Positions 22,581 through 34,944 of a stretch of 64,000 nt of DNA are shown piece by piece. The position numbers were made by a program, and so were the translations under genes. Every line of letters starts with the position of its first letter. Positions within the stretch are counted from its first letter, which is position 1. This DNA is from Protea cynaroides (taxonomy: Eukaryota > Streptophyta > Magnoliopsida > Proteales > Proteaceae), in NCBI GenBank assembly GCA_028583415.1, contig CM053269.1, forward strand, positions 30,384,254 to 30,448,253, given 5' to 3'. Under the pieces are notes generated by a model. It did not search any database, was not told the DNA's origin, and saw only the letters and a program-made list of their open reading frames with translations.

Positions 22581-22943
22581 ATATTTCAGTCGATAAAGAA
22601 CAAAAATAAAATTATAAATTATTTATTAATATGCTTTCATCCACAACCGTTACCAACTTCTGCCATATGAATCTGACTATGGAGAAGAGCAAAAGAGGAA
22701 AGAAGAAGAGGAAAGGAAGAAGAAGAAGAAGGATAAAATGGTATTTTATCTTTACTCTAAGGGCAGTATTGTCCATGGAAAATTTTATTTCAGTTTACGT
22801 CAGCATCTAACAGGAATTAACTGACGGAGTGGACTTCTTTGATTACCACAGCCAAAGTTTTGGGACCTAAGTGATGTTTTTGCAAACTTGTGGATGTAGA
22901 TGATGTTAATAATCTTTGATGGGGTGTAGATGAAATTTTTTTC
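21609..22943. mobile_element. MULE carrying a captured MATE transporter exon
   Basis: The termini are inverted: left 'cttctacaccccatcaaaga', right 'tctttgatggggtgtagatg', with homology continuing about 75 bases inward. Flanks TTTTATGTA (21600-21608) and TTTTATATA (22944-22952) agree at 8 of 9 bases, although the AT-rich context weakens this. The interior carries a host-derived transporter fragment, which makes it Pack-MULE-like. A CT microsatellite lies at about 22540-22575. It inserted into E2; E4 lacks it. Confidence 0.8.
22053..22328 (-). pseudogene. MATE/DETOXIFICATION transporter N-terminal fragment
   Basis: The minus-strand frame starts MREDEVPLLEEGSE, then SKKIWQIVGPAIFSRVALYA, ITLIIQAFAGHLGNLDLVAI and SIASTVIIS. 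This is the N-terminus and first transmembrane helices of plant multidrug and toxic compound extrusion (MATE, DTX) proteins, which are proton- or sodium-coupled exporters of about 500 residues. Only about 80 residues are present, ending inside the second helix, so it cannot make a transporter. It lies inside a MULE, so it was probably captured from a host gene. Sequence downstream to 21780 shows no further MATE similarity that I can see. Confidence 0.8.
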
Positions 22944-23065
22944 TTTTATATATATTATATTATTATACTATATTATACTATATTATATTATATTATATTA
23001 TATTATATTATATATGTATATATATGTATATAGTCGGTCAAGAAAGAAAAGAAGAATCCGATAAG

Positions 23066-23109
23066 GAAGAAGGGAGAGAGAGAGAGAGGGAGGAAGAGAG
23101 AGAGAGAGA

Positions 23110-23162
<53 letters not shown>
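23066..23162. repeat. (GA)n microsatellite
   Basis: This is an almost pure GA run. A second GA tract in E2 lies at 23761-23858. Both generate spurious RE-rich ORFs. Confidence 0.95.
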
Positions 23163-23166
<4 letters not shown>

Positions 23167-23232
23167 AAAACCGAAGGAAGAGAATTCGGTGGAGGGAAAG
23201 AGGGAGGTGCTACCACCTCCATCTTTCCCATG

Positions 23233-23560
23233 CCACCATATCTCTTGAGCCCACCACCTCATGCTACCCCTCACTGCCACCTCCTCCTCTCCTTGAGCCC
23301 AACAGCCCAACACAACTCACACCCCTACTCACTCTACCACCGACTACACCCCACACCACCATATCTCTTGAGCCCACCACCTCCACATCATGCTACCCCT
23401 CACCGCCACCTCCTCCTCTCCTTAAGCCCAACAATCCCTAACCCACTCCTCCATGCCCACACCACCATGTCTCTTGAGCCCACCACCTCCACATCATGCT
23501 ACCCCTCACCGCCACCTCCTCCTCTCCTTGAGCCCAACAGCCCCTCACCAGCCATGCCCC
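23233..23560. repeat. Imperfect tandem repeat of about 107-123 bp
   Basis: 'ccatatctcttgagcccacc' and the following 'gctacccctcaccgccacct' recur from about 23233, 23356 and 23463. The Pro/Ser/His-rich ORFs here reflect the repeat. Confidence 0.75.
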
Positions 23561-23761
23561 TACTCACTCCTCTCCATGCCTCTACTCCGTCATAGCCTAT
23601 CCATCCTTCAGCCCACCAACATCTATAAAAGGAGGTTGGCCGAGAGAAGCAAAAAAGGAAAAAGAAAAAAAGAAGGGGGGAGGAGTTTGGCCGAGAGAAG
23701 CCAAGAGAAAAAAAAAGAAAAAAGAAAAAGAAAAGGAGAATCCGATAAGGAAGAAGAGAGA

Positions 23762-23860
<99 letters not shown>

Positions 23861-24559
23861 AGAGAGAGGAAAGAGGAGGCTGGCCACCGCTACCATTGGT
23901 CGATGATCTGCACCACAGTTTATGAACCCTTCACATCACCGGCAACCAATCAGGTTAGTTTAGTTTTTTTTCTCTTCGGTTCACAAGTTTACTTTGCAGC
24001 TATCCGATTTTTTGCATGCACTGTTATATTGTTTTTATGTGTATCACCATTATATTTTATTATTTTATTTTGGTAGTACAGTACATTGTATATTTCATCC
24101 TCTTCTCAGTTTGCATAGTGCATTGCATAAATCATTGTTTTTTTTTACATCATGGTGCATTGTATATCCTATTGTTATTTTAGTACATTGTATATTTTGT
24201 TATCATTACATTCTTTACTGATCTTGAATGTTTGATGTGTTTTAATATTGACCACTGATCATGTCTATCTAATGTTCATTGAGAACCATCTATGATCAAG
24301 GAAATTTTATGTGATCAATATTGGTTCGACCATGTAATGAGAATTTTAAGGTGATTGGTCCGACCATATGAATGGAAATTTTAATATGGTTGATCCGACC
24401 ATATGTTTGGAATTTTAATGTGGGTGATCCAACCACACGATCTGAACTTTATGAGAATTGATCATGACCATATAATTGGAATTTTCATGAGTTGATCATA
24501 GCCATTGATCTGAAATTTCGATGTGATTTTAATTAATTCAAACCATTGGATTATCTTTG

Positions 24560-25230
24560 AAAGTGATATTAATCCATCTAAATGGTTGGATTGTGATCTT
24601 GACAATCTGAACCGTTAGATGGTTTTTGGAATTGCTTTCAATCAATCTGAGCGGTCGGATTATCATGATGAGCAATCTGGACCGTTATATTATCTTTGGG
24701 AATGGTTTAAATGAATCTGAATGGTTGGATTATGATCTTAAGCGATTTGAACTGTTGGATTGTCATCGTAAGTGATTTTGGTGAATCTAAATCGTTAAAT
24801 CTTGATCATGAGTGTTTTTGATGAATCTGAACGGTTGGATTATGATCTCGAGTGATTTGAACCGTTGGATTGTCATCGTAAGTGATTTTGGTGAATTTAA
24901 ACCGTTAAATCTTGATCATGAGTGTTTTTGATGAATCTGAACGGTTGGATTATGATCTCGAGTGATTTGAACCGTTGGATTGTCATCGTAAGTGATTTTG
25001 GTGAATCTAAACCGTTAAATCTTGATCATGAGTGTTTTTGATGAATCTGAATGGTTGGATTATGATCTTAAGGGATTTAAATCATTGGATTGTCATCGTA
25101 AGTGATTTTGGTGAATCGAAACTGTTAAATCTTGATCATGAGTATTTTTGATGAATCTGAACGGTTGGATTATGATCTTGAGTGATTTGAACCGTTGGAT
25201 TGTCATCGTAGGAATTTTGAATTATATAAA
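24560..25230. repeat. 110-bp tandem array in E2
   Basis: 'cttgatcatgagtgtttttg' starts at 24801, 24911, 25021 and (diverged) 25131. Each unit contains two 'gaaccgttggattgtcatcg'-like cores. E4 has only one to two units at 33900-34060. Confidence 0.85.
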
Positions 25231-26038
25231 CTGCTGAATCTGGATCATAATTGATTTAGACGGATATGAGCCACTGATTTCTTAGTCTGATCATGATTAT
25301 AGCTTGATGTGAGATATGAGCCATTGATTTTGGTTGTTTTGATGAATCTGAGTGTTGATCGTGATTATCAATGTTGTGAAGAGACTTAACCGTTAGATTG
25401 AGGATCTAATATTGTCTACATTGTTATATTCGTGCATTTGCCATGTTCACATGCTTACATTGTCATATTGTGCACATTGTCATGTTTCAAATGCTTGCAT
25501 TTTTAGCTTTGAATACACTGTCATGTTTGTTACACTTGCTGATGCCATGATTGAATGATGTTTATATCGATAAGAACTTACTTTTTGCTACACCCTAGTC
25601 GAACTGCCGTGCATGTACACTGATAGAAGACATTCCTAGGTGTGGGGGCATGCATGTAGGCACCCACATTCATGGGAAGGGTAATAATGAAAAAATGATA
25701 AAAATTTTAATCAAGAATCATGAAGCCTAGCCCAACAATTACAAAATCAGGGTTGTAAGTGACAAGGGTAGTTTAGGACGATCCCTACCCCTCAGTTCAT
25801 TTCCCCTAGGATGCAGAATCTAGATAGGTGTAACGTGAATCCAACCACAGATCATCTAGGATTATCTTTCGGTCCGGCTAGACCGCCCATATTCTGACCC
25901 AAGTGGGTCACCCAATTAACAGTCCCATTCCGAACTACGCGGATCCTGATTCTCAGGTCAATACCCTGAGATACATAGGTAGTCTAGGAAACTCCCAGAT
26001 ACGGTTCCACACATCAATCAATGTGCCCTCATACCTTA

Positions 26039-26490
26039 CTCCCTGAGAGTACAAATCCAACTCCCTGAGAGTACAACCCTACTCCCTGAGAGTACAACCC
26101 TACTCCCTGAGAGTACAAACCTTACTCCCTGAGAGTACAAATCTAACTCCCTGAGAATACAACCCTACTCCCTGAGAGTACAAACCTTACTCCTTGAGAG
26201 TATACACAAACATCACTCCCTGAGAGTACAAACGTTACTCCCTGAGAGTATACACATACCTTACTCCCTGAGAGTACGAATCCAACTCCCTGAGAGCCAT
26301 ACCTTACTCCCTGAGAGTACAACCTTACTCCCTGAGAGTACAACCTTACTCCCTGAGTGTACATACCTTACTCCCTGAGAGTACAAATCCAACTCCCTGA
26401 GAGCCACACTCTACTCCCTGAGAGCCACACTCTACTCCCTGAGAGCCACACTCTACTCCCTGAGAGCCACACTCTACTCCCTGAGAGACA
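26039..26490. repeat. 'actccctgagagtac' minisatellite in E2
   Basis: About twenty copies of 'actccctgagagtacaa' occur with short variable linkers (unit about 17-24 bases). The homologous block in E4 is at 34945-35510. Confidence 0.9.
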
Positions 26491-27314
26491 TACCCTAGCC
26501 CTTGAAGTTACCCAATCCACCCAAAAAAATGAACTACGTTGTACCTAATTTCCAGGACCTCTGGAATACGTAGGCAACTTGGAGGACTCTCCAAGTACGG
26601 TACCCCATCTTAGTATCCTTAGGTCCCCCATATCTATATCCGTATCCATATCCTCGTTCACATATCCTCGTTCACTTCGATCCATTTAGGCTATCTCTAG
26701 ATTCAATCTCAATCATCATCAAGCATAAACTTCAACTTGAATAAATTGAATCTAAGAAAGCTTAATCATAATCCACATCCATAAACCTTAATCACTTTCT
26801 GTTTCGAACTACGTTTTTTGGACTTGATTTTCAGGATTGGAATACGTAGGCAATTTGAGACGTTTTAGACATCTCAGATTCAGTCCATCACCAAATCATC
26901 TTTGGTTCGGATTATTGTACATTATTTTTGTTTGTTTCTTCTTACTTTGAGAACATGTTTGTCTGAACTTAAGCTAGAAGAACTTAGCAACTTGGCATAT
27001 GATCCCCCATGAGCCCTAGTCATCATCCATTGACCATGAACAGTCAGAACCATAGAGTCTAAGGAAAGTAGAATCACATAGGAGGCCGATTTTTGGATCG
27101 GGCAGTTTTGGGTGCCTAACACCTTCCTAAAATTGTACCTTGAACGCTTACCCGTTCTCTGATAGACCAAAGCCAATATGTTGGGTCATGAGTCAATAGA
27201 AGTCTTATCTCAGGATGAGGCTACATTTTAGGTCCTAGACCTTAATCTAGGTGGCGACTCCAAATCATTTTATCGTCCATTCAACGTGGGTGGACATTTT
27301 GTCCTCACAGGGAG

Positions 27315-27717
27315 CCTTCTTCGATAAGTACTTTCCTAAGAGCTTTCGTGATCAAATGGAGAAGGAATTCCTTAACCTGCAACAATCCCAGTTGACTATT
27401 GATGTATACCAGCAGAGGTATGAAGAGCTATTTTTCTTCGCTCCAGCAAGCATGCAAGAGGAGGAAACCAAAACCCGTAGGTTCACAATGGGATTGCGAG
27501 GAAGTATTCAGGAGCACGTCTTGGGTTTGGAGAAGAAGGTGTATAACGAGGCTGTGTAGATTGCTAGGGTGATTGAAGCAAGCCAAAGAGACAGCTTCTT
27601 TGCTCAAAACAGGGGACTGAAGAGGCCTGCTACTGAGACTTCGGGTGGAGAGAACACTAGACCATTTCGTCCCTACAGGACTCAGTCTGCTGTGGTGCCA
27701 GCAAGGAATACTACTGC
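27315..27717 (+). pseudogene. E1 gag, second part
   Basis: It resumes after E2 with AFFDKYFPKSFRDQMEKEF, YQQRYEELFFFAPASMQEEE and TRRFTMGLRGSIQ, the conserved C-terminal half of the Gag capsid domain. A UAG at about 27557 interrupts it before IARVIEAS. It is cut at 27717 by solo LTR E3, and the nucleocapsid zinc-knuckle part continues at 48100. Confidence 0.9.
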
Positions 27718-28199
27718 TGTAAGACTTGTATCAAACTAACCGGTCTTACCACCTTGTACCAGGTCTACCTATCATGGTCGAGCCAAGTGGACCAAGTGCG
27801 TGAAGGAAATCACAAGACCAGGTATGAAATTGACCCAAAAATAGTAAATTTGAGGGTAGGGTCGCATGCCTAAACAGGTAGGGTCGGCCACACTGTAAGC
27901 ACCCCATTTTTGCCATCCCCAGCCATGAACAAGAGTCTTGATGGGCATATTCAGAAGGGTTGCGGGTCAATTCAAGGTTTGGACAATAAGTGGTGATTTC
28001 AAAGCTGATTTTGGCGGGCCCTACAGCAAGGTCATGAAAATACCTTCGAAATGATACCAGAATCACTCAATTCCGATATCAAACGAAGAAGATGTCGCGA
28101 TTTTAGTCGGATTGAATTTGGCTTACTAAATCCAAGGGCTTTTCTGTAAATTATCATAAATTAAGGATTTATTGGGTAAATTATCATAATTAAAATCGA

Positions 28200-28625
28200 T
28201 CGGACTTCAATTATTCATATCTTGATCATCCGAAGTCCAAATCAGGCGATTCAAGTGCCAGTGTGCTCCATTACCTGTCCTCTTCAAAGTGGACGTAAAG
28301 AATTTTGGGCAGAAGCCGCCAGCGGGTCCCATGCAACGTTGTCGGCCGAATTATCGTCAAAACTTCAATTCTTCATATCTTGATCATCCAAAGTCCGAAT
28401 CAGGCGATTCAAGTGCCAGTGTGCTCCGTTACCTCTCTTCTTCAAAGTGGACGTAAAGAATTTTGGGCAGAAGCTGCCAGCGGGTCCCATGCAAAGTTGC
28501 TGGCCGAATTATCGTCAAAGCTTCAATTCTTCATATTTTGTTCATCTGACGTCCGAATCTGACGATTCGAGCACCAGTGTGCTCCTTTGTCCGTCCTCTT
28601 CAAAGTGGACGTGGAAAATCTGAGA
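28200..28625. repeat. 159-bp tandem array in E4, three units
   Basis: Same unit as in E2, with 'gtaaagaattttgggcagaa' at about 28294 and 28453 and a diverged third near 28612. It has one unit fewer than E2. Confidence 0.85.
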
Positions 28626-28873
28626 CATAGGTCATCAAAATTTTTCATGCGAAATTGCAAGCTGAGAGGACTCATAATAGAGAGAGAAATCAACCCAGTC
28701 CATACTTACTCAGCCCAACCAAGTTCAAACCCAATTTAGTCCAACCCTGTCAAATTCAATCAGTCCAGCCCGACCCAACCTAGACTGGCCCAGGTCGAGA
28801 CGGGTCGGTCCATGTGTATGTACCTGTTATATATATATATACATTTATATATTATATAATATATGCTTTATGT

Positions 28874-28878
<5 letters not shown>

Positions 28879-28927
<49 letters not shown>
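28879..28927. repeat. (TA)n microsatellite
   Basis: Pure TA run. Similar tracts occur at 29540-29575 and, in E2, at 22950-23010. Confidence 0.95.
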
Positions 28928-28930
<3 letters not shown>

Positions 28931-28982
28931 ATATATTATATTATTATACTATTTATACTATATTATATTATAGTATATTATA

Positions 28983-29480
28983 GGGTTAATTACACAGACA
29001 CCCCCTCTACTGTAGTGAAAATACATAGAACTACCCTGCTTTTACAAAAGCTACACAGAATACCCCTCTAACAATCATATCATACAATCTCACCCACACC
29101 GTTACTTTTAACTTAACGGCAGAAGGTCAACTTTTTTTTAGACAAAAATACCCTTACTAAGTGTCTTTTAGACAAATTTTTTTTAAAGGATTTATTCTTT
29201 TTAGATGCTAAAAAGACTTTTTTACCTTCAAAACTTTTCAATTTCATTTTTATATTTTTTTTGTGATTTTTTTTATTTTCTTTTTCATTTTCAAAAATGC
29301 ACTTAGTAAGGGTATTTTTGTCTTAAAAAAAATTGATCCTCTGCCGTTAAGTTAAAAGTAACGGTGTGGGTGAGATTGTATGATAGGATTGTTAGAGGGG
29401 TATTCTGTGTAGCTTTTATAAAAGTAGGGTAGTTCTATGTAGTTCAACTACAGTAGAGGGGGTGTCTGTGTAATTAACCC
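28983..29480. mobile_element. MITE with TIRs of about 150 bp and a 9-bp TSD
   Basis: The left end 'gggttaattacacagacacc' is the inverse of the right end 'ggtgtctgtgtaattaaccc', and pairing extends about 150 bases. It is flanked by TATATTATA on both sides (28974-28982 and 29481-29489), exact but low complexity. The TIR and TSD length suggest a Mutator-type MITE. It inserted into E4. Confidence 0.85.
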
Positions 29481-29530
29481 TATATTATATATATATTTGT
29501 ATGTATATACTATATTATACTATATTATAT

Positions 29531-29577
<47 letters not shown>

Positions 29578-29689
29578 GTTATATATATTTATATATATAT
29601 TTTATATATTATATTATTATACTATTTATACTATATTATATTATAGTATATTATGTATATGTATATAGTCGGTCAAGATAAGGAGTCCG

Positions 29690-29735
29690 ATAAGAGAGAA
29701 AGAGAGAAAGAGAGAAAGAGAGAGAGAGAAAGAAA

Positions 29736-29791
<56 letters not shown>

Positions 29792-29825
29792 GGAAGAGAG
29801 AGAGGGAGAGAGAGAGAGGGAGATA
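29690..29825. repeat. (GA)n-rich tract in E4
   Basis: GA/GAAA-rich run equivalent to the GA tracts of E2. Confidence 0.95.
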
Positions 29826-29997
29826 CAAGAGACCAAAAAAATAAAATAAAAAAAAAAAGAAAGCAGGAGAAGGAGGTGCAGAACCACGCTGCCACCTCCT
29901 CCTTCATGGAGCCAGCGGCCATGACCGCACACCCACCGCCGCTCCACACTGCCACAGAGCCGCCCAACCTCACCGCCACCTCCTCCTACCCATGCTG

Positions 29998-32303
29998 TGT
30001 CACACCCCAATTCCACACTATTCAGAATGGTGTGATGAACCGCCAAATAACCAACGGTTCAACCAGGATCTCTATTAGGCTATCCCCGCGTTATCCAAAC
30101 TTTACACGCATCCACAATCATAATCAGAGTAATACACAATAGCGGAAAATTTATAAATAATATGAACTGAGAACTAGAATGATACACATAAATAATATCA
30201 AATTATTCTGTGTTTAACTAAGACATAAATATTTAAATACCAAATACATGTCTTATAAATCCAAATAAGAAACCTACAAAAATATCTAATCGAATACACA
30301 CGAGTTGCACTAGCAAGAGGAGTCGTGTGTATCGTCTTCAGCTCCAACTTCTATAGCTGCTACAGTTCCATACGCCGATGCGTACATATAATCTTCGACC
30401 GTATAACCTGCATCATCAACTAAAAATATTCGACGTCGAGGGGTGAGCACACAACACAGCTCAGTGAGTAGCCAAAACAATGCAACATTACATATGCATG
30501 CAAAAATCAATTTATATCTTTGGTCTTGGTTTATAGTTTGCAATGTGCAATAGAAATGTTGGAAGATCACAGGTTAACGGTTATTGATACCGCCTCTATA
30601 CACAGGGTGTGGAAGCCAGCCTGAAGGTTAACGGTTATCGTCGTCCCCATCCACCCTACCATAACATTATACAACAAAGGTTAACGGTTATTGCTATATA
30701 ATGCTATACCAACACGTAAGCCCCTGTTAGGGAGGGCTTGCAAACTGGGCTCGCTGCTAACCAATCCTAATGCCAAACAGTGTATCCAAGGCCTCACCCC
30801 AGCATCCCTCAGAATGCCCATAGAGATAGAGCTAAGGCCCCCCGGTAGAGTCAGAGACTACAAGGACCGAGACCACCTCCCCTGATACTCTACGACATAA
30901 TAGTTCCGCTAAGGTAATGGCGATACGACGATGCCAATGCACAAGACTTGAGTTAGAGATAGAGCTAAAGTGCTGAGACCCGCCAAAGGTTAACGTTTAT
31001 TGACGTTCTCATCACACCTCCCCTGATACTCGCTCGCATCAAGCACATCAACCACACACATACAAGCACATGCCTATTCCTATCATCATCATCATGTTAT
31101 AATCCATAAAGTAAATATGCATGAACAAGTAATAGAAATATTGGATGGCATGCTGTATGCACATTACAAACATATTCGCATAGTGTCAAACATGGCATAG
31201 GACTCAATAAATAGAAAGTAGTTTATTATTAACCAATTTAGTTTGGGGTTAAGGTTCCTCACCTTAGCTTGCTAATAGATACTTTTCCAAGCTTTAAAAT
31301 CACCTTTATAATGTTATTATACTGCTAGCAAACCTAACAAAGTCGATAGAATTTAATTAGAATTAATTAAGAATTTAAAAACCATTATGTCAACTGAGGG
31401 TCGATGCTAGGGTCGATGCTAGGGTCGATGGGTCTATCGACCCTCCCTCCATTCTGAACTTCCTGAATGCCGAGGGTCGATGGTCGAAACACCTAGGGTC
31501 GGATGGTCTATCGACCCTCGGTGCGACCCTCGGTGCACTCTGGTCAAATTTCCACTTTTTAATCCATTCTTCGTGTTTGGGGTCCTATGACTTGCTTCCT
31601 ACATTCGCTCAACACTCATTCCATGATCTAGAACCATGTATAAACCATCTAAATAGTTTTCGTGCATCCTCCTATGGTTTTCCATGAAAGCCTAACCATG
31701 GACGGATGGTTTGGGTTTTTCCGAAATCCTATACTCAACCATATCTAACCTAAGGTCTGTAGAAACTCATGGAATTAGTATCCATACCTGAGAAGATTAC
31801 TTTTCTCTGCAATTTCTTCTCCTTTTTGCTAAGCCTTCTTCCTAGCCTCCTTTCTTCCTCTTTTCCTTCTTCTCTCTTTCTCTCAATTCAATTAGGGTTG
31901 TGAAAGGAGTGAATGTGGCTTAGGAACGTCCTTTAAATAGACTAGGAATGTCCTATAATAATCCCATTGAGATTTGGAAAGAATCCCAACCGAAAATTAG
32001 GAAATTTCCTAATTTCAGTTTCGTCAGAAACCGAGGGTCGATGGGAGGGTCGATGATCCCATCGACCCTAGGGTCTCAAGCTGTCCGACCCTCCCTTCAA
32101 AACTGAGGGTCCGACTTTTTTGTTTTGGGAGGTCCGACCCGCTCACTTGGGTGTGCGACCCTCCCCTAGAATTAAGTGTTTTTGGGTCGATTTCGTACCT
32201 GGGATCTCGATCTCCTTCATGCCCTTGGTCCATTTGACTCGACCATGATGGGTTAACCTGGTTCAAGGTGGTAAGATCGGGTTAGATTGACACGGGTCTT
32301 ACA
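29998..32303 (-). mobile_element. E6: solo LTR nested in E4, exact 5-bp TSD
   Basis: On the minus strand it runs TGTAAGACCCGTGTC...GGTGTGACA, 2,306 bp. The flanks are identical: TGCTG at 29993-29997 and at 32304-32308. It contains the reversed TATA-like 'ctatttaaag' (about 31931-31940), a donor-like CAG|GTATGG (GT at 31786-31787) and a copy of the 44-codon ORF. GGTCGA clusters lie at about 31395-31545 and 32030-32165. Confidence 0.93.
30286..30420 (-). pseudogene. LTR-encoded CEC-x2-C ORF, E6 copy with one stop
   Basis: It is again 44 codons after a 'atatttttag' acceptor-like site. It reads VDDAGYTVEDYMYAS, then THDSSC, a UAG where the others have Glu, and C-N-S-C-V-F-D. Apart from the Glu codon changed to TAG the frame is intact, with no indel. 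Confidence 0.55.
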
Positions 32304-33194
32304 TGCTGCCACCTACCTACCCAGCCATCTCCAGCCGTTTCTCTCACCTGCTCCCATCTGATTCCCCAAATCCCTCAGCCGTTTCCCCAAATCCCTCCAT
32401 CAGATTGAACCCATGCTCACCGCCGCTCACCTGTTCTTATCCCATACCCCTGGTCCCAGCCGTTTCCTGAAATCCCTCCACCAAACTGCTGACTTGCTCA
32501 TCAGTCGCCGACTCTCCCATTTGAGCCGCCCAACCTCACCGCCACCTCCTCCTACCCATGCTGCCGCCCTCCTCTCCATGCTGCCTCCATGCTGCCACCA
32601 ACCCCATCGTCCTTCCTCCCTATTGCTATAAAATCCCATCTCAACCGAATGAGAAAGGAGGATTTTTTCTGGCGGGTTTTTGAGGTAACAGATCATCTTT
32701 GGTCTGAACTACCTCTGAAAGAAAAAAAAAAAAAAAAGGAGAGGGAAAAATTGGCATCTGACCACCTCTGCTCCTCCTTCTCTCCACCTACCTCACCTAC
32801 GACACCACTCGCGATCATCATCGGTCAATCCCCGACCACCTCGCAACACCTTGCGACGACCCTCGACAATCTCCACGACCTGCTGTAACGACCATCGGCA
32901 ACACCTCGAACCAGGTTAGCTTCTTTTTTTTCTTCTCGGTTTACAGTCACTTGCAAGCTTGTCATTGTTTGTTTGTTTCAAATTTCTGATTTTTTGCTTG
33001 CATATGACATATCAGTTTGCATACATATTCTTATCTTTGATATTTTAATATTATTTTTGACATCTTATATGGTACCATGTATATATTATTATTCATCTTG
33101 ATTTGGTATCTCACGGTATATTGTATCATATTTATTTATTTAATCTTTGATATTTTTGTACATCATTATTTCCACCTTTTGATATTATGTTGTA

Positions 33195-33195
<1 letters not shown>

Positions 33196-33228
<33 letters not shown>

Positions 33229-33230
33229 TT
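33196..33230. repeat. (ATT)n microsatellite
   Basis: Run of ATT units within E4. Confidence 0.9.
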
Positions 33231-34944
33231 TAATCTATGTTGTTATACTGTATATAATTAATATGGGATTTTACATTGTATTTCGACCTTTTGTTTGTTT
33301 GGTACATGAATATTATTTAAATTTATTTATTTATTTTATTTTATTCTTTATCACCGATCATTTTTTGAGATTTGAATCATCATGTCTATCTAATGTTTAT
33401 TGAGAACCATTTATGTTAATATTTCAACATGATGAAAATCAAACCTTTAATCATGGAATTTAATGCGATGGAAATTGATCCGACTATAGGATTGAAATTT
33501 TATGTGATTGGTCCGACCATATGACTGAGAATTTTATGTGATTGGTCCGACCATATGATATGGTTGATCCGACCATATGTTTGGAATTTTAATGTGGGTG
33601 ATCCAACCACATGATCTGAATTTTACGAGAGTTGATCGTGACCATATGATTAGAATTTTAATGATTTGATCATAGCCACTGATCTGAAATTTTGATGTGA
33701 TTTTAATTAATTCGAACCGTTAGATGATCTTTGGAAGTGATGTTAATCAATCTGAACGAATGAATTGTGATCTTGATAATCTGAACCGTTAGATGGTCTT
33801 GGGAAGTGCTTTTAATCAATCTGAACGGTTAGATTATCATGATGAACGATCTGGGCCATTAGATTATCTTTGGGAATGATTTAAATGAATCTAAATGGTT
33901 GGATTATGATATTAAGAGATTTAAACCGTTGGATTGTCATCGTAAGTGATTTTGGTGAATCTAAACCGTTAAATCTTGATCATGAGTGTTTTTGATGAAG
34001 CTGAACGGTTGGATTATGATCTTGAGTGATTTGAACCGTTGGATTGTCATCGTGGGAATTTTGAATGATATAAACTGTTGAATCTGGATCAGTAATTGAT
34101 TTAGACGGATCTGAGCCATTGATTTCTTAGTCTGATCATGATTATATCTTGATAGGAGATCTAAGCCATAGATCATAGCTATTTTGACGAGATATGAATC
34201 ATTGATCACGATTATAGCTATTTGATGAGATCTGAGCCATTAATCTTGGCTATTTTGATGAAATCTAAGTGTTGATCATGATCATCTTTTTTTGAAGAGA
34301 TATAACCGTTAGATTAAGGATCTGATATCGTCTATGTCGTTACATCCATGCATCTATCATATCCCTTGATTACGCTGTCATATTATTCGCTACCCTGTTC
34401 ACATGTTTACAATGCTAGCTTTGTACACACTGCCATGCTGATCTGTTGATGTATGCTATGCTTGAATGATGTTTATGTCGGCAAGAACTTACTTTTCGCT
34501 ACACCCTAGTCGAACTACCATGCATGTACACTGATAGAAGACACTCCTAGGTGTGGGGACGTGCATGTAGGCACCCACATTCATGGGAAGGGTAATAATG
34601 AAAAATGATAAAAGTCTTAATCAAGAATCATAAAGTTTAGCCCAACAATTCCAAATCAGGGTTGTAAATGACAAGGGTAGTTCAGGACGATCCCTACCCC
34701 TCAGTTCATTTCCCCTAGGATGCATAATCTAGATAGGTGTAATGTTGAATCCAACCACAGATCATCTGGGAATATCATTCGGTCCAGCTGGACCGCCCAT
34801 ATTCTGACCCAAGTGGGTCACCCAATGAACAGTGCCATTCCGAACTACGCGGATCCTGATTCTCAGGTCAATACCCTGAGATACGTAGGTAGTCTGGGAA
34901 ACTCCCAGATACGGTTCCACACATCAATCAATGTGCCCTCAAAC

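Larger units (their letters stand above)
20332..27309 (+). mobile_element. E2: giant solo LTR inside E1 gag
   Basis: It runs TGTAAGCACCCCATTTT...TCCTCACA and interrupts an E1 gag codon stretch. Flanks are GAGAG (20327-20331) and GGGAG (27310-27314), a 5-bp TSD with one mismatch. Subtracting the nested MULE leaves about 5.6 kb. No PBS, coding domain or second copy of its own start is inside, so it behaves as a solo LTR. It holds a 159-bp tandem array, AT and GA microsatellites, a TATA-like 'ctataaaagg' (about 23625), a 110-bp array and a minisatellite. Orientation follows TG...CA and agreement with E4. Confidence 0.8.

Noticed and set aside
23453..24076. 207-codon plus-strand ORF rich in Arg/Glu
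   Set aside because: It runs through GA microsatellites and a Pro/Ser-rich tandem repeat. The composition is purely that of the simple repeats.
26039..26490. Regular repeats with short spacers, CRISPR-like at first sight
   Set aside because: Linkers are themselves repeated and only a few bases long, the context is a plant LTR, and E4 has the same array. It is a minisatellite.
29641..30046. Ser/Leu-rich minus-strand ORFs
   Set aside because: They are translations of the GA/CT tract in E4.
33077..33403. 108-codon hydrophobic ORF (membrane protein?)
   Set aside because: AT-rich ATT/TTA repeats inside E4 produce Ile/Leu/Tyr runs. There is no conserved counterpart in the E2 copy.
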